A DNA stretch of 64,000 nt from Amycolatopsis oliviviridis (GTDB lineage: Bacteria; Actinomycetota; Actinomycetes; Mycobacteriales; Pseudonocardiaceae): positions 620,001-684,000 of the forward strand of contig NZ_BNAY01000002.1 in NCBI RefSeq assembly GCF_014654365.1, read 5' to 3'. Made by a program: the position numbers and the translations under genes. A model generated the notes under the pieces. That model was not told the origin of the DNA. It ran no database searches and saw only the letters and a list, made by a program, of their open reading frames with translations. Every line of letters starts with the position of its first letter. The stretch's first letter is position 1. Shown one piece after another: positions 32,475-40,838 of the stretch.

Positions 32475-33677
32475 ATGACGACCGCCGACTTCATCGCGCT
32501 CGACGAGCAGTGGAGCACGCACAATTACCACCCCCTGCCCGTGGTGATCGCCACCGCCGAAGGCGCTTCGGTCACCGACGTCGAGGGCAAGACCTACCTC
32601 GACTTCCTCTCCGGCTACTCCGCGCTGAACTTCGGGCACCGCCACCCGGGGCTGATCGCCGCCGCGGTCGAACAGTTCGGCCGGGTGACGCTGACCTCAC
32701 GCGCCTTCCACCACGACCAGCTCGGACTGTTCTGCCGGGAACTCGCCGAGCTGACCGGTACCGAGATGACCCTGCCGATGAACTCCGGCGCGGAGGCCGT
32801 CGAATCCGCGGTGAAGATCGCCCGCAAGTGGGCGTACCGGGTCAAGGGCGTCCCCGACGGGACCGCCGAGATCGTCGTCGCCGGCTCGAACTTCCACGGC
32901 CGCACGACCACCATCGTGTCCTTCTCCACCGACGAGACCGCGCGCGCCGACTTCGGCCCGTTCACCCCGGGCTTCGTCACCGTCAAGTACGGCGACGCCG
33001 AAGCGCTGCGCGACGCCATCACCGAGCGCACCGCCGCGATCCTGCTGGAGCCGGTGCAGGGCGAGGCGGGCGTGATCGTGCCGCCCGCCGGCTACTTCGC
33101 CGAGGCGCGGCGGCTGTGCGACGAGCACAACGTCCTGCTGATCGCCGACGAGATCCAGTCCGGTCTCGCGCGCACCGGCACGGTCCTCGCCCTGGACCAC
33201 GAGGGCGTGCGCGCCGACGTCTACACCCTGGGCAAGGCGCTCGGCGGCGGGATCATGCCGGTCTCGGCCGTGGTCGGCGGCAAGGACGTGCTCGGGGTGC
33301 TCCAGCCCGGCGAGCACGGCTCCACCTTCGGCGGGAACCCGGTCGCCTGCGCGATCGGACGGGCCGTGGTCGGGCTGCTCAAGACCGGCGAGTTCCAGGA
33401 GCGCTCGCGGGAACTGGGCGCCCACCTGCACTCCCGGCTCGGCGAACTGGTCGGGAACGGGCTGGCCGAGGTCCGCGGGCGCGGGCTCTGGGCGGGCATC
33501 GACATCGCGCCCGGCGGGCCGACCGGCCGGGAGGCGTCCACCGCGCTGGCCGAACGCGGCGTGCTGTGCAAGGAGACGCACGACCACACGCTGCGGATCG
33601 CGCCACCACTGGTGATCAGCCGCGAGGAACTCGACCGGGGTATCGACGCGATCACGGAGGTCGTCAGGACCCGGTGA
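32475..33677 (+). CDS. rocD: Ornithine aminotransferase
   Basis: This 400-residue class III PLP-dependent aminotransferase converts ornithine plus 2-oxoglutarate to glutamate semialdehyde plus glutamate. Marks are the N-terminal NYHPLPVV, MNSGAEAVESAVK near 102-114, LLIADEIQSGLARTG with Asp225, and Lys254 in YTLGKALGGG as Schiff-base lysine. Its product joins the proline-catabolism intermediates handled by the P5C dehydrogenase gene at 46548-48185. A 156-bp gap separates it from the divergent ppk2 and should hold its promoter. Confidence 0.93.
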   Translation: MTTADFIALDEQWSTHNYHPLPVVIATAEGASVTDVEGKTYLDFLSGYSALNFGHRHPGLIAAAVEQFGRVTLTSRAFHHDQLGLFCRELAELTGTEMTLPMNSGAEAVESAVKIARKWAYRVKGVPDGTAEIVVAGSNFHGRTTTIVSFSTDETARADFGPFTPGFVTVKYGDAEALRDAITERTAAILLEPVQGEAGVIVPPAGYFAEARRLCDEHNVLLIADEIQSGLARTGTVLALDHEGVRADVYTLGKALGGGIMPVSAVVGGKDVLGVLQPGEHGSTFGGNPVACAIGRAVVGLLKTGEFQERSRELGAHLHSRLGELVGNGLAEVRGRGLWAGIDIAPGGPTGREASTALAERGVLCKETHDHTLRIAPPLVISREELDRGIDAITEVVRTR

Positions 33678-33708
33678 ACCTTTCGGGCGGCCGGTACGTT
33701 GGCTGTCC

Positions 33709-35070
33709 ATGGGAGAAGCGCGGGAGTGGGTGGAGCGGCCGCTGGTCGGCACCGAGACGGTGACGCCGGAGGACTGGTTCGCGAAGGGCAAGGCACTGCG
33801 GGACAAGGCGCCGTCGTCCGCGCACGATCACGCGGCGGCGGGCGACGGCCGCCCCGGCGTGGCCGAGTTCTTCGCGCGGACCAACGAAGGCCGTCTGCCG
33901 GAGCTGGTGGAACTGCGGCGTGAGCGCATGCTCGCGTCGCCGTTCACTTTCTACCGCGGGGCCGCCGGGCTGATGGCCGCCGATCTGGCGGGCTCCCCGG
34001 CGTCCGGGCTGACGGCGCAGCTGTGCGGGGACGCGCACGCCGCGAACTTCGGGCTGTACGGCACGCCCGAAGGCCAGATCGTCATGGACATCAACGATTT
34101 CGACGAATCCGTGCCGGGCCCGTGGGAATGGGACCTCAAACGGCTCGCGGCGAGTCTCGTGCTGGCCGGGCGCGAGGGCGGCATCGGCGAGTCGGGCTGC
34201 CGTGAGGCCGCCGAGGACGCCGTGAAGTCGTACCGCCGCACGATCCGGGGCCTGGCGGAACTGCCGTTCCTGCGGTCGTGGAACGCGCTGCCGGACGCGT
34301 CGGTGCTGAGCAAGGTCCGCGCGCACGACCTGATCGACGACTTCGAGGAAGCGGCCGAGAAGGCGCGGAAGAACACCAGCGCCAAGGTCACCGCAAAGTG
34401 GACCCGGCGGATCGACGATCGCGAGACCGGCCTCGAACGGCACCGGTTCGTGGAAGACCCGCCGGTGCTCACCCACGTCGACGACGCGACGGCGGAAGCG
34501 GTCGTCACCGGCCTGGTGTCCTATGTGGACACGTTGCGCGAGTCGCGGCGGACGCTGATCTCGCGCTACCGGGTGTCCGATGTGGCCTTCCGGGTGGTCG
34601 GCACCGGCAGCGTCGGACTGCGCAGCTATGTCGCGCTGCTCCACGGGAACAGCGGCGAAGACCTTGTCCTGCAAGTGAAGCAGGCCAATCCGTCGGCGCT
34701 CGCGCCGTATCTCGGCCTGGCCGCGCCCGAGCACGAAGGCCGCCGGATCGTCGAAGGCGCGCGGCTCGTGCAGGCCGAAACCGACATCCTGCTCGGCTGG
34801 ACGACCATCGACGGCGTGCCGTACATCGTGCGGCAGTTCCGCAACCTCAAGGGCGACATCGATCCGGCAGAGCTGAAGAAGGACCACCTCGACGACTACG
34901 GCCGTCTGGCGGGCGCGCTGCTGGCGCGGGCGCACGCGCGGTCACTGCATCCTCGGATGCTCGCGGGGTACTTCGAGGACGACGAAGACCTCGACGAGGC
35001 CATCGGGGCGTACGCGGTGCGGTACGCGGATCAGACCGAAGCGGACCACAAGACCTTCGCCGCCCTCTGA
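33709..35070 (+). CDS. DUF2252 family protein
   Basis: This 453-residue protein belongs to DUF2252, a distant relative of the kinase/phosphotransferase fold. Marks are FFARTNEGRLPELVELRRERM, SPFTFYRGAAGLM, LCGDAHAANFG and VMDINDFDESVPGPWEWDLKRLAASL near 123-151, which resemble catalytic-loop and metal-binding segments, and VLQVKQANPSAL. No activity is established for the family. It follows rocD by 31 bp and might be cotranscribed. Confidence 0.85.
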   Translation: MGEAREWVERPLVGTETVTPEDWFAKGKALRDKAPSSAHDHAAAGDGRPGVAEFFARTNEGRLPELVELRRERMLASPFTFYRGAAGLMAADLAGSPASGLTAQLCGDAHAANFGLYGTPEGQIVMDINDFDESVPGPWEWDLKRLAASLVLAGREGGIGESGCREAAEDAVKSYRRTIRGLAELPFLRSWNALPDASVLSKVRAHDLIDDFEEAAEKARKNTSAKVTAKWTRRIDDRETGLERHRFVEDPPVLTHVDDATAEAVVTGLVSYVDTLRESRRTLISRYRVSDVAFRVVGTGSVGLRSYVALLHGNSGEDLVLQVKQANPSALAPYLGLAAPEHEGRRIVEGARLVQAETDILLGWTTIDGVPYIVRQFRNLKGDIDPAELKKDHLDDYGRLAGALLARAHARSLHPRMLAGYFEDDEDLDEAIGAYAVRYADQTEADHKTFAAL

Positions 35071-35081
35071 CCCCTCGCGCC

Positions 35082-35109
35082 CCACGCATTTAGTCGACTA
35101 ATTGCGTGG
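35082..35109. terminator. Hairpin between convergent genes
   Basis: CCACGCATTTAGT-CG-ACTAATTGCGTGG has 13-bp arms with one mismatch and a 2-base loop, placed between the stop codons of the DUF2252 gene and the oxidase gene. The GCATTTAGTC part resembles the palindrome family at 23296, 49908 and 62044. Confidence 0.6.
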
Positions 35110-35120
35110 CTGGGAGGGCG

Positions 35121-35996
35121 TCACACGAGGGCCAGGACGTCGTCCGCGCATCCCCAAGCCAGCGTGATCCCCGCTCCCCCGTGCCCGTAGCAGTGCACGA
35201 CGTCACCGTCCCGCTCCAGCCGCACCTGCGGGCGGAACGGCCGCAGGCCGACCTTCGCGCCCAGCACCGGCGCGCCGGCCAGCGCGGGCACGAGCTCCCG
35301 GCACCGCCGCACGATGTCCGCGGTCACCCCGGGATCGGGCTCGACGGAGTCGCGGCCCGGCTCCTGCGTGCCACCGCAGACGACGTGCCGCCCGTGCGGG
35401 ATCACGTGGCGCAGCACCGGGGTGGACCCGTCGACGATCCATTCGGTCAGCCCCGGGTCGGCGAGATGGACGACCTGACCGCCGACCGGCACCACGGTGC
35501 TGTCGCCCGCCAGCCGCCCGGCGCCGAGCCCGGCCGCGTTCACCACGAGATCCGCGTCGAGGTCGTCCAGCCGCGAGACGGCGCGGTACTCGGTACGCAC
35601 GCCCAGCCCGGCGACCCGGTCGGCGAGCCACGCGAGGTACACCGGCGTGTCGATCAGCGCGGTCGTGAAGGTGAGCCGTCCGGGTTCGTGGTCGAGGCCG
35701 GGCATCGAGAACGCCCAGGACGGCATGGGCGCCTCGCGGGGGATGAAGAAGGTCCCCCGCCTCAGGTGAACGCCGGGCGCGCCGAGCGAGCGGTAGTCCT
35801 CCAGGCTCGTCGTGGTCCAGCGATCGACCTGGTCGGAGCGCACCGAAAGCGGCGGGAAGAGCACGCCGCCCGCCACCGCCGACGTCGTCTCGCCGGGCGG
35901 GTCGGCGGTGATCACCGTGACCTCGTGCCCGGCCCCGGCCAGCCGGTACGCGCAGCTCAGCCCGATCACCCCGCCGCCGACCACCGTGATCCGCAT
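35121..35996 (-). CDS. D-amino-acid oxidase-like FAD enzyme
   Basis: This 291-residue DAO-fold flavoprotein has the FAD motif VVGGGVIGLSCAYRLAGAGHEV at the N-terminus, AVAGGVLFPP near 41-50, VNAAGLGAGRL near 151-161 and the C-terminal YGHGGAGITLAWG that closes the FAD site. The conserved arginine in KVGLRPFRPQVRLE matches the substrate-carboxylate region of D-amino-acid oxidases. Oxidative deamination of D-amino acids to 2-oxo acids, ammonia and H2O2 is predicted; glycine-oxidase-type specificity cannot be ruled out. Confidence 0.85.
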   Translation of the reverse strand: MRITVVGGGVIGLSCAYRLAGAGHEVTVITADPPGETTSAVAGGVLFPPLSVRSDQVDRWTTTSLEDYRSLGAPGVHLRRGTFFIPREAPMPSWAFSMPGLDHEPGRLTFTTALIDTPVYLAWLADRVAGLGVRTEYRAVSRLDDLDADLVVNAAGLGAGRLAGDSTVVPVGGQVVHLADPGLTEWIVDGSTPVLRHVIPHGRHVVCGGTQEPGRDSVEPDPGVTADIVRRCRELVPALAGAPVLGAKVGLRPFRPQVRLERDGDVVHCYGHGGAGITLAWGCADDVLALV

Positions 35997-36061
35997 CGAA
36001 AGCCCCCTTCCGCAAGCCGTCCCTGCATGGTGACTGATCGTCCGTCACGTAATCTCGCCGG

Positions 36062-36670
36062 ATGAGCGGAAAGGCGCCGTACGGGCTCGTCGCGGTGACT
36101 TGCGCGGTGATCATGGTCGTGCTCGGGGTGCTGGTCTCCGGCGAAGGCCGTTCCGTTCCCGACGAACTCGCGGGCAAGTGGGTGGAACACGCCTTCGGCC
36201 GGGAACCCGACCTTCTCGGACTGCTCGTGCTGCCGACCGAGGCCTACGTCCTGATCCCCGTCGCGGCCATCGCCGTCGGCCTTTGCCTGGCCGGTCGGCG
36301 CAGGCTCGAAGCGGTGCTCACCGTCGTGGGACCGCTCCTCGCGATCCTCGCGAACAGCTGGGTGCTGAAACCGCTCTTCGGCCGGTGGAAGTACACCTAC
36401 CTCGCCTATCCCAGCGGGCACACCGTCGCGCTGGTCGCGGTGCTGACCGTGCTCGTCCTGCTCGCCCGCCCCGGGCTCGCGACGGCCGTCATCTCGATCG
36501 TGGGCGCGGTGGTGCTCGCCGGGGTCACGATCGGCATGATCGGCTTCGGCTACCACTACCTGACCGACGTCGTGGGCGGCACGCTGTTCGCCGTCGCGAC
36601 CGTCTGCGCCACCTGGGCACTGCTCAGCTGGGCTGCGCGGCGTCGCGAGCCAGTGCCGTCAGACGGCTGA
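36062..36670 (+). CDS. PAP2-family membrane phosphatase
   Basis: This 202-residue integral membrane protein has about five helices and the type-2 phosphatidic-acid phosphatase signature: KPLFGR at 103-108, YPSGHT at 116-121 and GFGYHYLTDVVGG with His165 and Asp169. Likely substrates are lipid phosphates such as undecaprenyl or phosphatidate phosphates. Its 3' end overlaps that of the convergent zapE gene by 47 bp, so no terminator separates them. Confidence 0.87.
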   Translation: MSGKAPYGLVAVTCAVIMVVLGVLVSGEGRSVPDELAGKWVEHAFGREPDLLGLLVLPTEAYVLIPVAAIAVGLCLAGRRRLEAVLTVVGPLLAILANSWVLKPLFGRWKYTYLAYPSGHTVALVAVLTVLVLLARPGLATAVISIVGAVVLAGVTIGMIGFGYHYLTDVVGGTLFAVATVCATWALLSWAARRREPVPSDG

Positions 36671-37658
36671 CGGCGCGCAGGTACTTCTTGCGGTAGCCGC
36701 CGTTCACCATCTCCTCGGTGAACAGCAGCGGCACCGGCTCGCCGGAGACCACCAGCGGGATCGCGCGGTCGTAGAGCCGGTCGGCGAAGGCGACCAGCCG
36801 CAGGCCGACGTTCTGGTCGGGAACCGGGTGGATGTCGCGCAGGTGCACCCGGGTCACGCCGTCGAGAAGCCTGCCGTAGCGCGAAGGGTGCAGCCCTCCC
36901 AGGTGGTCGCACAACGCGTCGAAATCGTCCACAGTAGACTCGGGATGCGCGGCGGCGGAGGCTTCCAGCTCCGCCGGGCTCGCGGGCGGCGGCGCGTCCG
37001 GCAGGCCGCGGTGACGGTAGTCCGGGCCGTCGACCCGGCAGACACCGAACTTGGCCGACAGCGACTGGATCTCCCGCAGGAAGTCCGCGGCGGCGAACCG
37101 GCCCTCGCCCAGTTTGTCCGGCAGCGTGTTGGAGGTCGCCGCCACGAACACCCCGGCGGAGATCAGCTCCTGCAGCAGCCGGGTGACGAGCATGGTGTCG
37201 CCGGGGTCGTCGAGTTCGAACTCGTCGATCGCCAGGAACCGGTGTTCGGACAGCCGCCGCACCGCCTCCGCGAACCCCAGGGCGCCGACGAGGTGGGTCA
37301 GCTCCACGAACGTCCCGTACGCCTTGGGCGAGGGCGTCTCGTGCCACGTCGAGGCGAGCAGGTGCGTCTTGCCGACGCCGAAGCCGCCGTCGAGGTAAAG
37401 CCCCCTCGGCCCGGACGGCGCCTCGTCCCCGCCGCCGAACAGCGCGCGCAGTTTCGACTTCGGCTTCCGGTTCGCTGTCTCCGCCACGCGCTTCGCGAAC
37501 GCGCCACAGTCGACGACGGCCTCGGCCTGGCTCGGCTCGTCCGGATTGGGCACGTAAGTGGAGAACCGGACCGCGTCGAACCGGGGCGGCGGGACGAGCG
37601 CGGTGATCAGCTCGTCGGCGGACAGCTCCGGACGGCGATCGATCAGGCGGGCGGGCAT
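36624..37658 (-). CDS. zapE: AFG1/ZapE-type cell-division ATPase
   Basis: This 344-residue P-loop ATPase of the AFG1 family has Walker A GGFGVGKTHLL starting at 91, Walker B FLAIDEFELDDPGDT and SNTLPDKLGEGRF with the sensor Arg/Asn region. It has a long insertion (about 220-260) rich in Pro/Ala/Glu. ZapE binds FtsZ in E. coli; in actinobacteria the role is untested. Its back-to-back pairing with a RibD-like gene matches Rv2670c/Rv2671 in M. tuberculosis. ATG 37658 is preferred to an upstream start 41 codons earlier. Confidence 0.87.
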   Translation of the reverse strand: MPARLIDRRPELSADELITALVPPPRFDAVRFSTYVPNPDEPSQAEAVVDCGAFAKRVAETANRKPKSKLRALFGGGDEAPSGPRGLYLDGGFGVGKTHLLASTWHETPSPKAYGTFVELTHLVGALGFAEAVRRLSEHRFLAIDEFELDDPGDTMLVTRLLQELISAGVFVAATSNTLPDKLGEGRFAAADFLREIQSLSAKFGVCRVDGPDYRHRGLPDAPPPASPAELEASAAAHPESTVDDFDALCDHLGGLHPSRYGRLLDGVTRVHLRDIHPVPDQNVGLRLVAFADRLYDRAIPLVVSGEPVPLLFTEEMVNGGYRKKYLRAVSRLTALARDAAQPS

Positions 37659-37756
37659 TCGCCGAGAGTAACGGCACCGGGGTCGGCCGTTCACTCTCCC
37701 TGACCGGGCGTATCCCCCGCTCAGCGGTGCCGTCGGGCCCGTGCTGGGATGGTCGC

Positions 37757-38503
37757 GTGCAGCTTTTGTGGCCAACGACACCGGCGGATCCCGTCTCCGA
37801 CGCCGATCTCGAACGGCTTTACGGGTACCCCGAGGACATGAGCGGTCCCTGGGTCCAGGTCAACTTCGTCAGCTCCGCCGACGGCGCCGTGGCGGTCGAC
37901 GAGCTGTCCGAAGGGCTCTCGCACCCCGCGGACAAACGGATCTTCCTGATGGGGCGCCTGCTCTCCGACGTGATCCTGGTCGGCGCCGGCACCGCGCGCG
38001 CCGAGGGCTACCGCGGCGCGCGGATCACTCCCGCACGCGCCGCCCGCCGGGTCTCGCTCGGGCTGTCGGAGGTCCCGCCGATCGCGGTGGTGACCCGATC
38101 CGGTGATCTGGACCCCGAGGGCCCGTTGTTCACCGACACCAAGGTCGCCCCGATCGTCATCACCACCGAGAAGGCGCCTCGGTCCGCGCTGGAGCGCGCG
38201 GGTGCCGAAGTGCTCGTCGCCGGGACCGACGACGTCGACCTCCACCTCGCGCTCGCGCTGCTGGCCGAACGCGGGCTGCGCCGTGTCGACTGCGAGGGCG
38301 GGCCGGCGCTGTTCGCCGACCTGATCGCGGCCGACCTCGTCGACCAGCTGTGCCTGACCGTCGCCCCCCTGCTGGCGGGCGCGGGCGAGCGCCGGATCGC
38401 CGACGGCCGCCCGACGCCGGAACCGCGGCGGATGGACCTCGCGTCCGTGCTCTTCGAAGACGGCTTCACCATGCTGCGCTACCGCCGCCGGGAGGGCGGG
38501 TGA
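37757..38503 (+). CDS. RibD C-terminal-type pyrimidine reductase (Rv2671-like)
   Basis: This 248-residue protein has the dihydrofolate-reductase-like fold of the RibD reductase domain: VQVNFVSSADGAVAVD near 32-47, ILVGAGTARAEGYRGAR near 74-90, VDCEGGPALFADLIAADLVDQLCLTVAPLLAGAG near 178-211. It lacks the deaminase domain of full RibD. The M. tuberculosis homologue Rv2671 can act on dihydrofolate, so a folate role is possible as well as riboflavin synthesis. GTG 37757 is favoured by GGGATGG seven bases upstream. Its stop overlaps the sigma factor GTG. Confidence 0.85.
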   Translation: MQLLWPTTPADPVSDADLERLYGYPEDMSGPWVQVNFVSSADGAVAVDELSEGLSHPADKRIFLMGRLLSDVILVGAGTARAEGYRGARITPARAARRVSLGLSEVPPIAVVTRSGDLDPEGPLFTDTKVAPIVITTEKAPRSALERAGAEVLVAGTDDVDLHLALALLAERGLRRVDCEGGPALFADLIAADLVDQLCLTVAPLLAGAGERRIADGRPTPEPRRMDLASVLFEDGFTMLRYRRREGG

Positions 38504-39057
38504 GAGAGCCCGCGCCGGTTCCGGACGAGGAACTGGCGGCCCGGGCCGCCGCCGGGGACCACGGTGCCTTCGACACCTTGGTGCGGCGGCACACGGCCCG
38601 GATGTACCGCGTGGCGCTGCGGATCACCGGCAGCACGGCGGAGGCCGAGGACGTCGTCCAGGAGGCCTGGCTTTCGGCGTGGCGCGCACTGCCCGGGTTC
38701 CGCTACGAGTCCGCGGTGTCCACCTGGCTCTACCGGGTGACGACGAACGGCGCGCTCAGGCAGGTCCGGCGCCGGAAACCGACCGTGCCGCTCGACGAGG
38801 GCGACGCGGGCATCGTGCCCGGTCCGGAGGGCCAAGTGGTGAGCGCCGAACAGGTCGACACGGTGCTGCGGGCGATCTCGGAACTCGACGTCGGCCAGCG
38901 GATCCCGCTGATTCTGCGAGAATTCGAAGGGTTGACCTACGAAGAGGTGGCCGAGGTGCTGGAAGTGAGCGTGCCCGCGCTGCGCGCCCGCCTGCACCGC
39001 GCGAGGGTGGCGCTGCTGGCGAAACTCGGCGACAACTTCCGACCCCGGGAACGGTGA
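38500..39057 (+). CDS. ECF-type RNA polymerase sigma factor
   Basis: This 185-residue sigma-70 family protein has region 2 (YRVALRITGSTAEAEDVVQEAWLSAWRALPGFR near 36-68) and region 4 (LREFEGLTYEEVAEVLEVSVPALRARLHRARVALL near 140-174). There is no region 3, as in ECF sigma factors. GTG 38500 overlaps the reductase stop (GTGA) with GGGAGGGCGG before it. It is followed by an Asp23-type gene starting inside its stop codon (TGATG). No recognisable anti-sigma factor is present, so its control is unclear; it may direct the Asp23 cluster. Confidence 0.92.
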   Translation: MREPAPVPDEELAARAAAGDHGAFDTLVRRHTARMYRVALRITGSTAEAEDVVQEAWLSAWRALPGFRYESAVSTWLYRVTTNGALRQVRRRKPTVPLDEGDAGIVPGPEGQVVSAEQVDTVLRAISELDVGQRIPLILREFEGLTYEEVAEVLEVSVPALRARLHRARVALLAKLGDNFRPRER

Positions 39058-39482
39058 TGAGCGAGGATCCGCGCGACGACCCCCGGTGGGAACAGGTGCG
39101 CACCGCCGCGAGCCGCCCGGTGCCGACGCCGCCAGGCCTCGTCGAACGGGTGCTCCGCTCGGTCGGCGGCGTGCGCGGCAAGCACACGACCCCTCCCCTC
39201 GACCTGCCCTCGGCGGGCGGGAAGACCCAGGTGTCGGAACGCGCGCTGGTGCTGATGACCAGGAAGCTCGCCGCCGAGATCGGCCGCGAGCTCGGCGGGG
39301 TCCACGTCTCGGCCGTCGCGCTCGAGGGGGACGTGCTCCAGGTGCTGGTGACGGTCCGGTTCGGCGTCGAGGCGGCGGTCGCGGAACTGCTGCGGCACCG
39401 CGTCGGCGCGGCGCTGACCGAACAGCTCGGCTCGGCGCCGCCCGCGATCAACGTCCACGTCGTCGACGTCCACCCCGACTGA
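39057..39482 (+). CDS. Asp23/Gls24-domain protein coupled to the sigma factor
   Basis: This 141-residue soluble protein has an N-terminal segment with VPTPPGLVERVLRSVGGVRGKH, then an Asp23/Gls24-like half: VSERALVLMTRKLAAEIGRELGGVHVSAVALEGDVLQVLVTVRFG and a closing INVHVVDVHPD. It has no membrane helix. It shares one base with the sigma factor stop, so the two are made together. Its position is where an anti-sigma factor usually lies; interaction with the sigma factor is speculation. Confidence 0.7.
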   Translation: MSEDPRDDPRWEQVRTAASRPVPTPPGLVERVLRSVGGVRGKHTTPPLDLPSAGGKTQVSERALVLMTRKLAAEIGRELGGVHVSAVALEGDVLQVLVTVRFGVEAAVAELLRHRVGAALTEQLGSAPPAINVHVVDVHPD

Positions 39483-39536
39483 CCACAGGTGGGTCGACCC
39501 CGCCGGTCCAGGACAGAAGTGGCGCGGGTGGCTCCG

Positions 39537-39561
39537 CCGCGTGAAGGCCCCCTTCACGCGG
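39537..39561. terminator. Short hairpin after the sigma/Asp23 pair
   Basis: CCGCGTGAAGG-CCC-CCTTCACGCGG has perfect 11-bp arms and a 3-base loop, 54 bp after the stop codon at 39482. No T tract follows. It shares the core of the larger palindrome next to it. Confidence 0.65.
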
Positions 39562-39595
39562 CTCAGCCGTGGAAACTCGACCTTCACACCTTGCC

Positions 39596-39656
39596 GAAGT
39601 ACATGAAGGCCCCCTTACTTGCGCCTGGCGCAAGTAAGGGGGCCTTCATGTACTTC
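39596..39656. repeat. 30-bp-arm perfect palindrome, GTGAAGGCCCCCTT family
   Basis: The left arm 39596-39625 starts GAAGTACATGAAGGCCCCCT and is matched exactly by 39627-39656, with one central base. It is the longest perfect hairpin in the window and relates to the one at 12731-12785. Confidence 0.82.
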
Positions 39657-39834
39657 GAGGGCCGAGTCGCCGGTGCACCCCGCCCCACCTCCGGAAGGTG
39701 AACCCCGGAACTGATTACCCCATCCGGGGGACATCGCGTGACGACTCGGCATGCGCGCGTGTCCTGGTCGGTGAGAGCGTAGGGACCGCCGCGCGCGCAG
39801 GTCGCGCGGCACAGGCCGAGAAGGAGCGAACTTC

Positions 39835-40296
39835 ATGGCGCAGCCGAGCGCGAGCAAGCCCGACACCCCCTCGGTGGGGGCGGGGTCGGGGTCGTCCCTG
39901 AACGAGGAAGGAGCCGCCGGCAAGACCACGATCTCGTCGGTGGTGGTGCAGAAGGTGGCGGGCCTCGCCACCCGCGAGGTCACCGGGATCCACGCGCTGG
40001 GCGGCGGGGTTTCGCGGGCCTTCGGCGCGATCCGCGAGCGCATCCCCGGTTCCGGCACGGTCACCACGTCCGGTGTCTCGGTCGAGGTCGGCGAGAAGCA
40101 GGCCGCGATCGACCTCGACGTCGTCGTCGAGTACGGCGCGCGCATCGTCGACGTCGCCCGCGCGGTGCGCCGCAACGTGATCGGCCAGGTCGAGCAGATC
40201 ACCGGCCTCGAGGTGATCGAGGTCAACATCGCGGTCAACGACATCCACCTGCCCGACGAGAACGGCGGCGAGACCGAGACCTCGCGGGTCGAGTGA
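39835..40296 (+). CDS. Asp23/Gls24 family envelope-stress protein
   Basis: This 153-residue protein has a low-complexity N-terminus (about 1-28) and a full Asp23/Gls24 (DUF322) domain: TTISSVVVQKVAGLATREVTGIHALGG and AAIDLDVVVEYGARIVDVARAVRRNVIGQVEQITGLEVIEVNIAVNDIHLP. Asp23 proteins form cytoplasmic assemblies tethered to the membrane by AmaP, and an AmaP gene closes this cluster. The stop shares one base with the next ATG (TGATG). Confidence 0.9.
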   Translation: MAQPSASKPDTPSVGAGSGSSLNEEGAAGKTTISSVVVQKVAGLATREVTGIHALGGGVSRAFGAIRERIPGSGTVTTSGVSVEVGEKQAAIDLDVVVEYGARIVDVARAVRRNVIGQVEQITGLEVIEVNIAVNDIHLPDENGGETETSRVE

Positions 40297-40472
40297 TGAA
40301 CGGGACCCAGACCGGCCTGCTCGCCGGCCTCATCCTCGGCCTCGCCGCGACCCAGGGCTTCACCGCGTTCCTGGTGACGCTGGCCGTCGGCGTCATCGGC
40401 CTCGTCCTCGGCCGCGTGCTCGACGGCGAACTCGACCTCGGCGACCTGTTCGGCCGGGGCCGCGACAAATGA
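40296..40472 (+). CDS. Small DUF2273-like membrane protein
   Basis: This 58-residue protein begins MNGTQTGLLAGLILGLAATQ and has two closely spaced hydrophobic segments, with an acidic/Gly tail ending GRGRDK. It corresponds to the small integral membrane protein (DUF2273 type) often found with Asp23 genes. It is joined to both neighbours by overlaps (TGATG and ATGA), so translation is coupled. It may help dock Asp23 proteins at the membrane. Confidence 0.75.
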   Translation: MNGTQTGLLAGLILGLAATQGFTAFLVTLAVGVIGLVLGRVLDGELDLGDLFGRGRDK

Positions 40473-40825
40473 CCGTCCCGTCCGAACCGGAGGACCGCGG
40501 CACCCTCACCATCGCGCCGTCCGTGGTCCGCAAGATCGCGCAGCACGCCGCGGACCAGGTCGACGGGACCACCCGCGCCGAGCGGCGGATCGCTGGACTC
40601 GGGCTGGGGACACACGGCGCGAGCGCGAAGGTCGGCGGTGAGGGCAACGACGTCGACCTCGTGCTCGACGTCGCTCTGCACTACCCGGCGCCGGTGCGGC
40701 GGATCGTCGGCGATCTGCGCACCCGGGTCACCGAGGAGGTCGAGCGGATCACCTCGTACCAGGTCCGGGACATCTCGGTGACGGTCTCCGCGCTCCTGCC
40801 CGACATCGCGCCCCGCGTCCGCTAG
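40469..40825 (+). CDS. Asp23/Gls24 family protein, second copy in cluster
   Basis: This 118-residue Asp23-type protein has LTIAPSVVRKIAQHAADQVDG and VDLVLDVALHYPAPVRRIVGDLRTRVTEEVERITSYQVRDISVTVSALLP. It is a shorter paralogue of the protein two genes upstream, lacking the low-complexity N-terminus. The ATG overlaps the small membrane gene's stop by 4 bp. The two copies could form a mixed assembly. Confidence 0.88.
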   Translation: MTVPSEPEDRGTLTIAPSVVRKIAQHAADQVDGTTRAERRIAGLGLGTHGASAKVGGEGNDVDLVLDVALHYPAPVRRIVGDLRTRVTEEVERITSYQVRDISVTVSALLPDIAPRVR

Positions 40826-40838
40826 AAGGAGCACCGGT

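Larger units (their letters stand above)
39483..39834. other. 352-bp gap with two hairpins, before the Asp23 cluster
   Basis: No gene is seen. The left half has a short (39537-39561) and a long (39596-39656) palindrome of the GTGAAGGCCCCCTT family. The right part (about 39660-39834) leads into the next gene with AGAAGGAGCG six bases before its ATG, and should contain the promoter of the Asp23-AmaP cluster. Confidence 0.7.
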
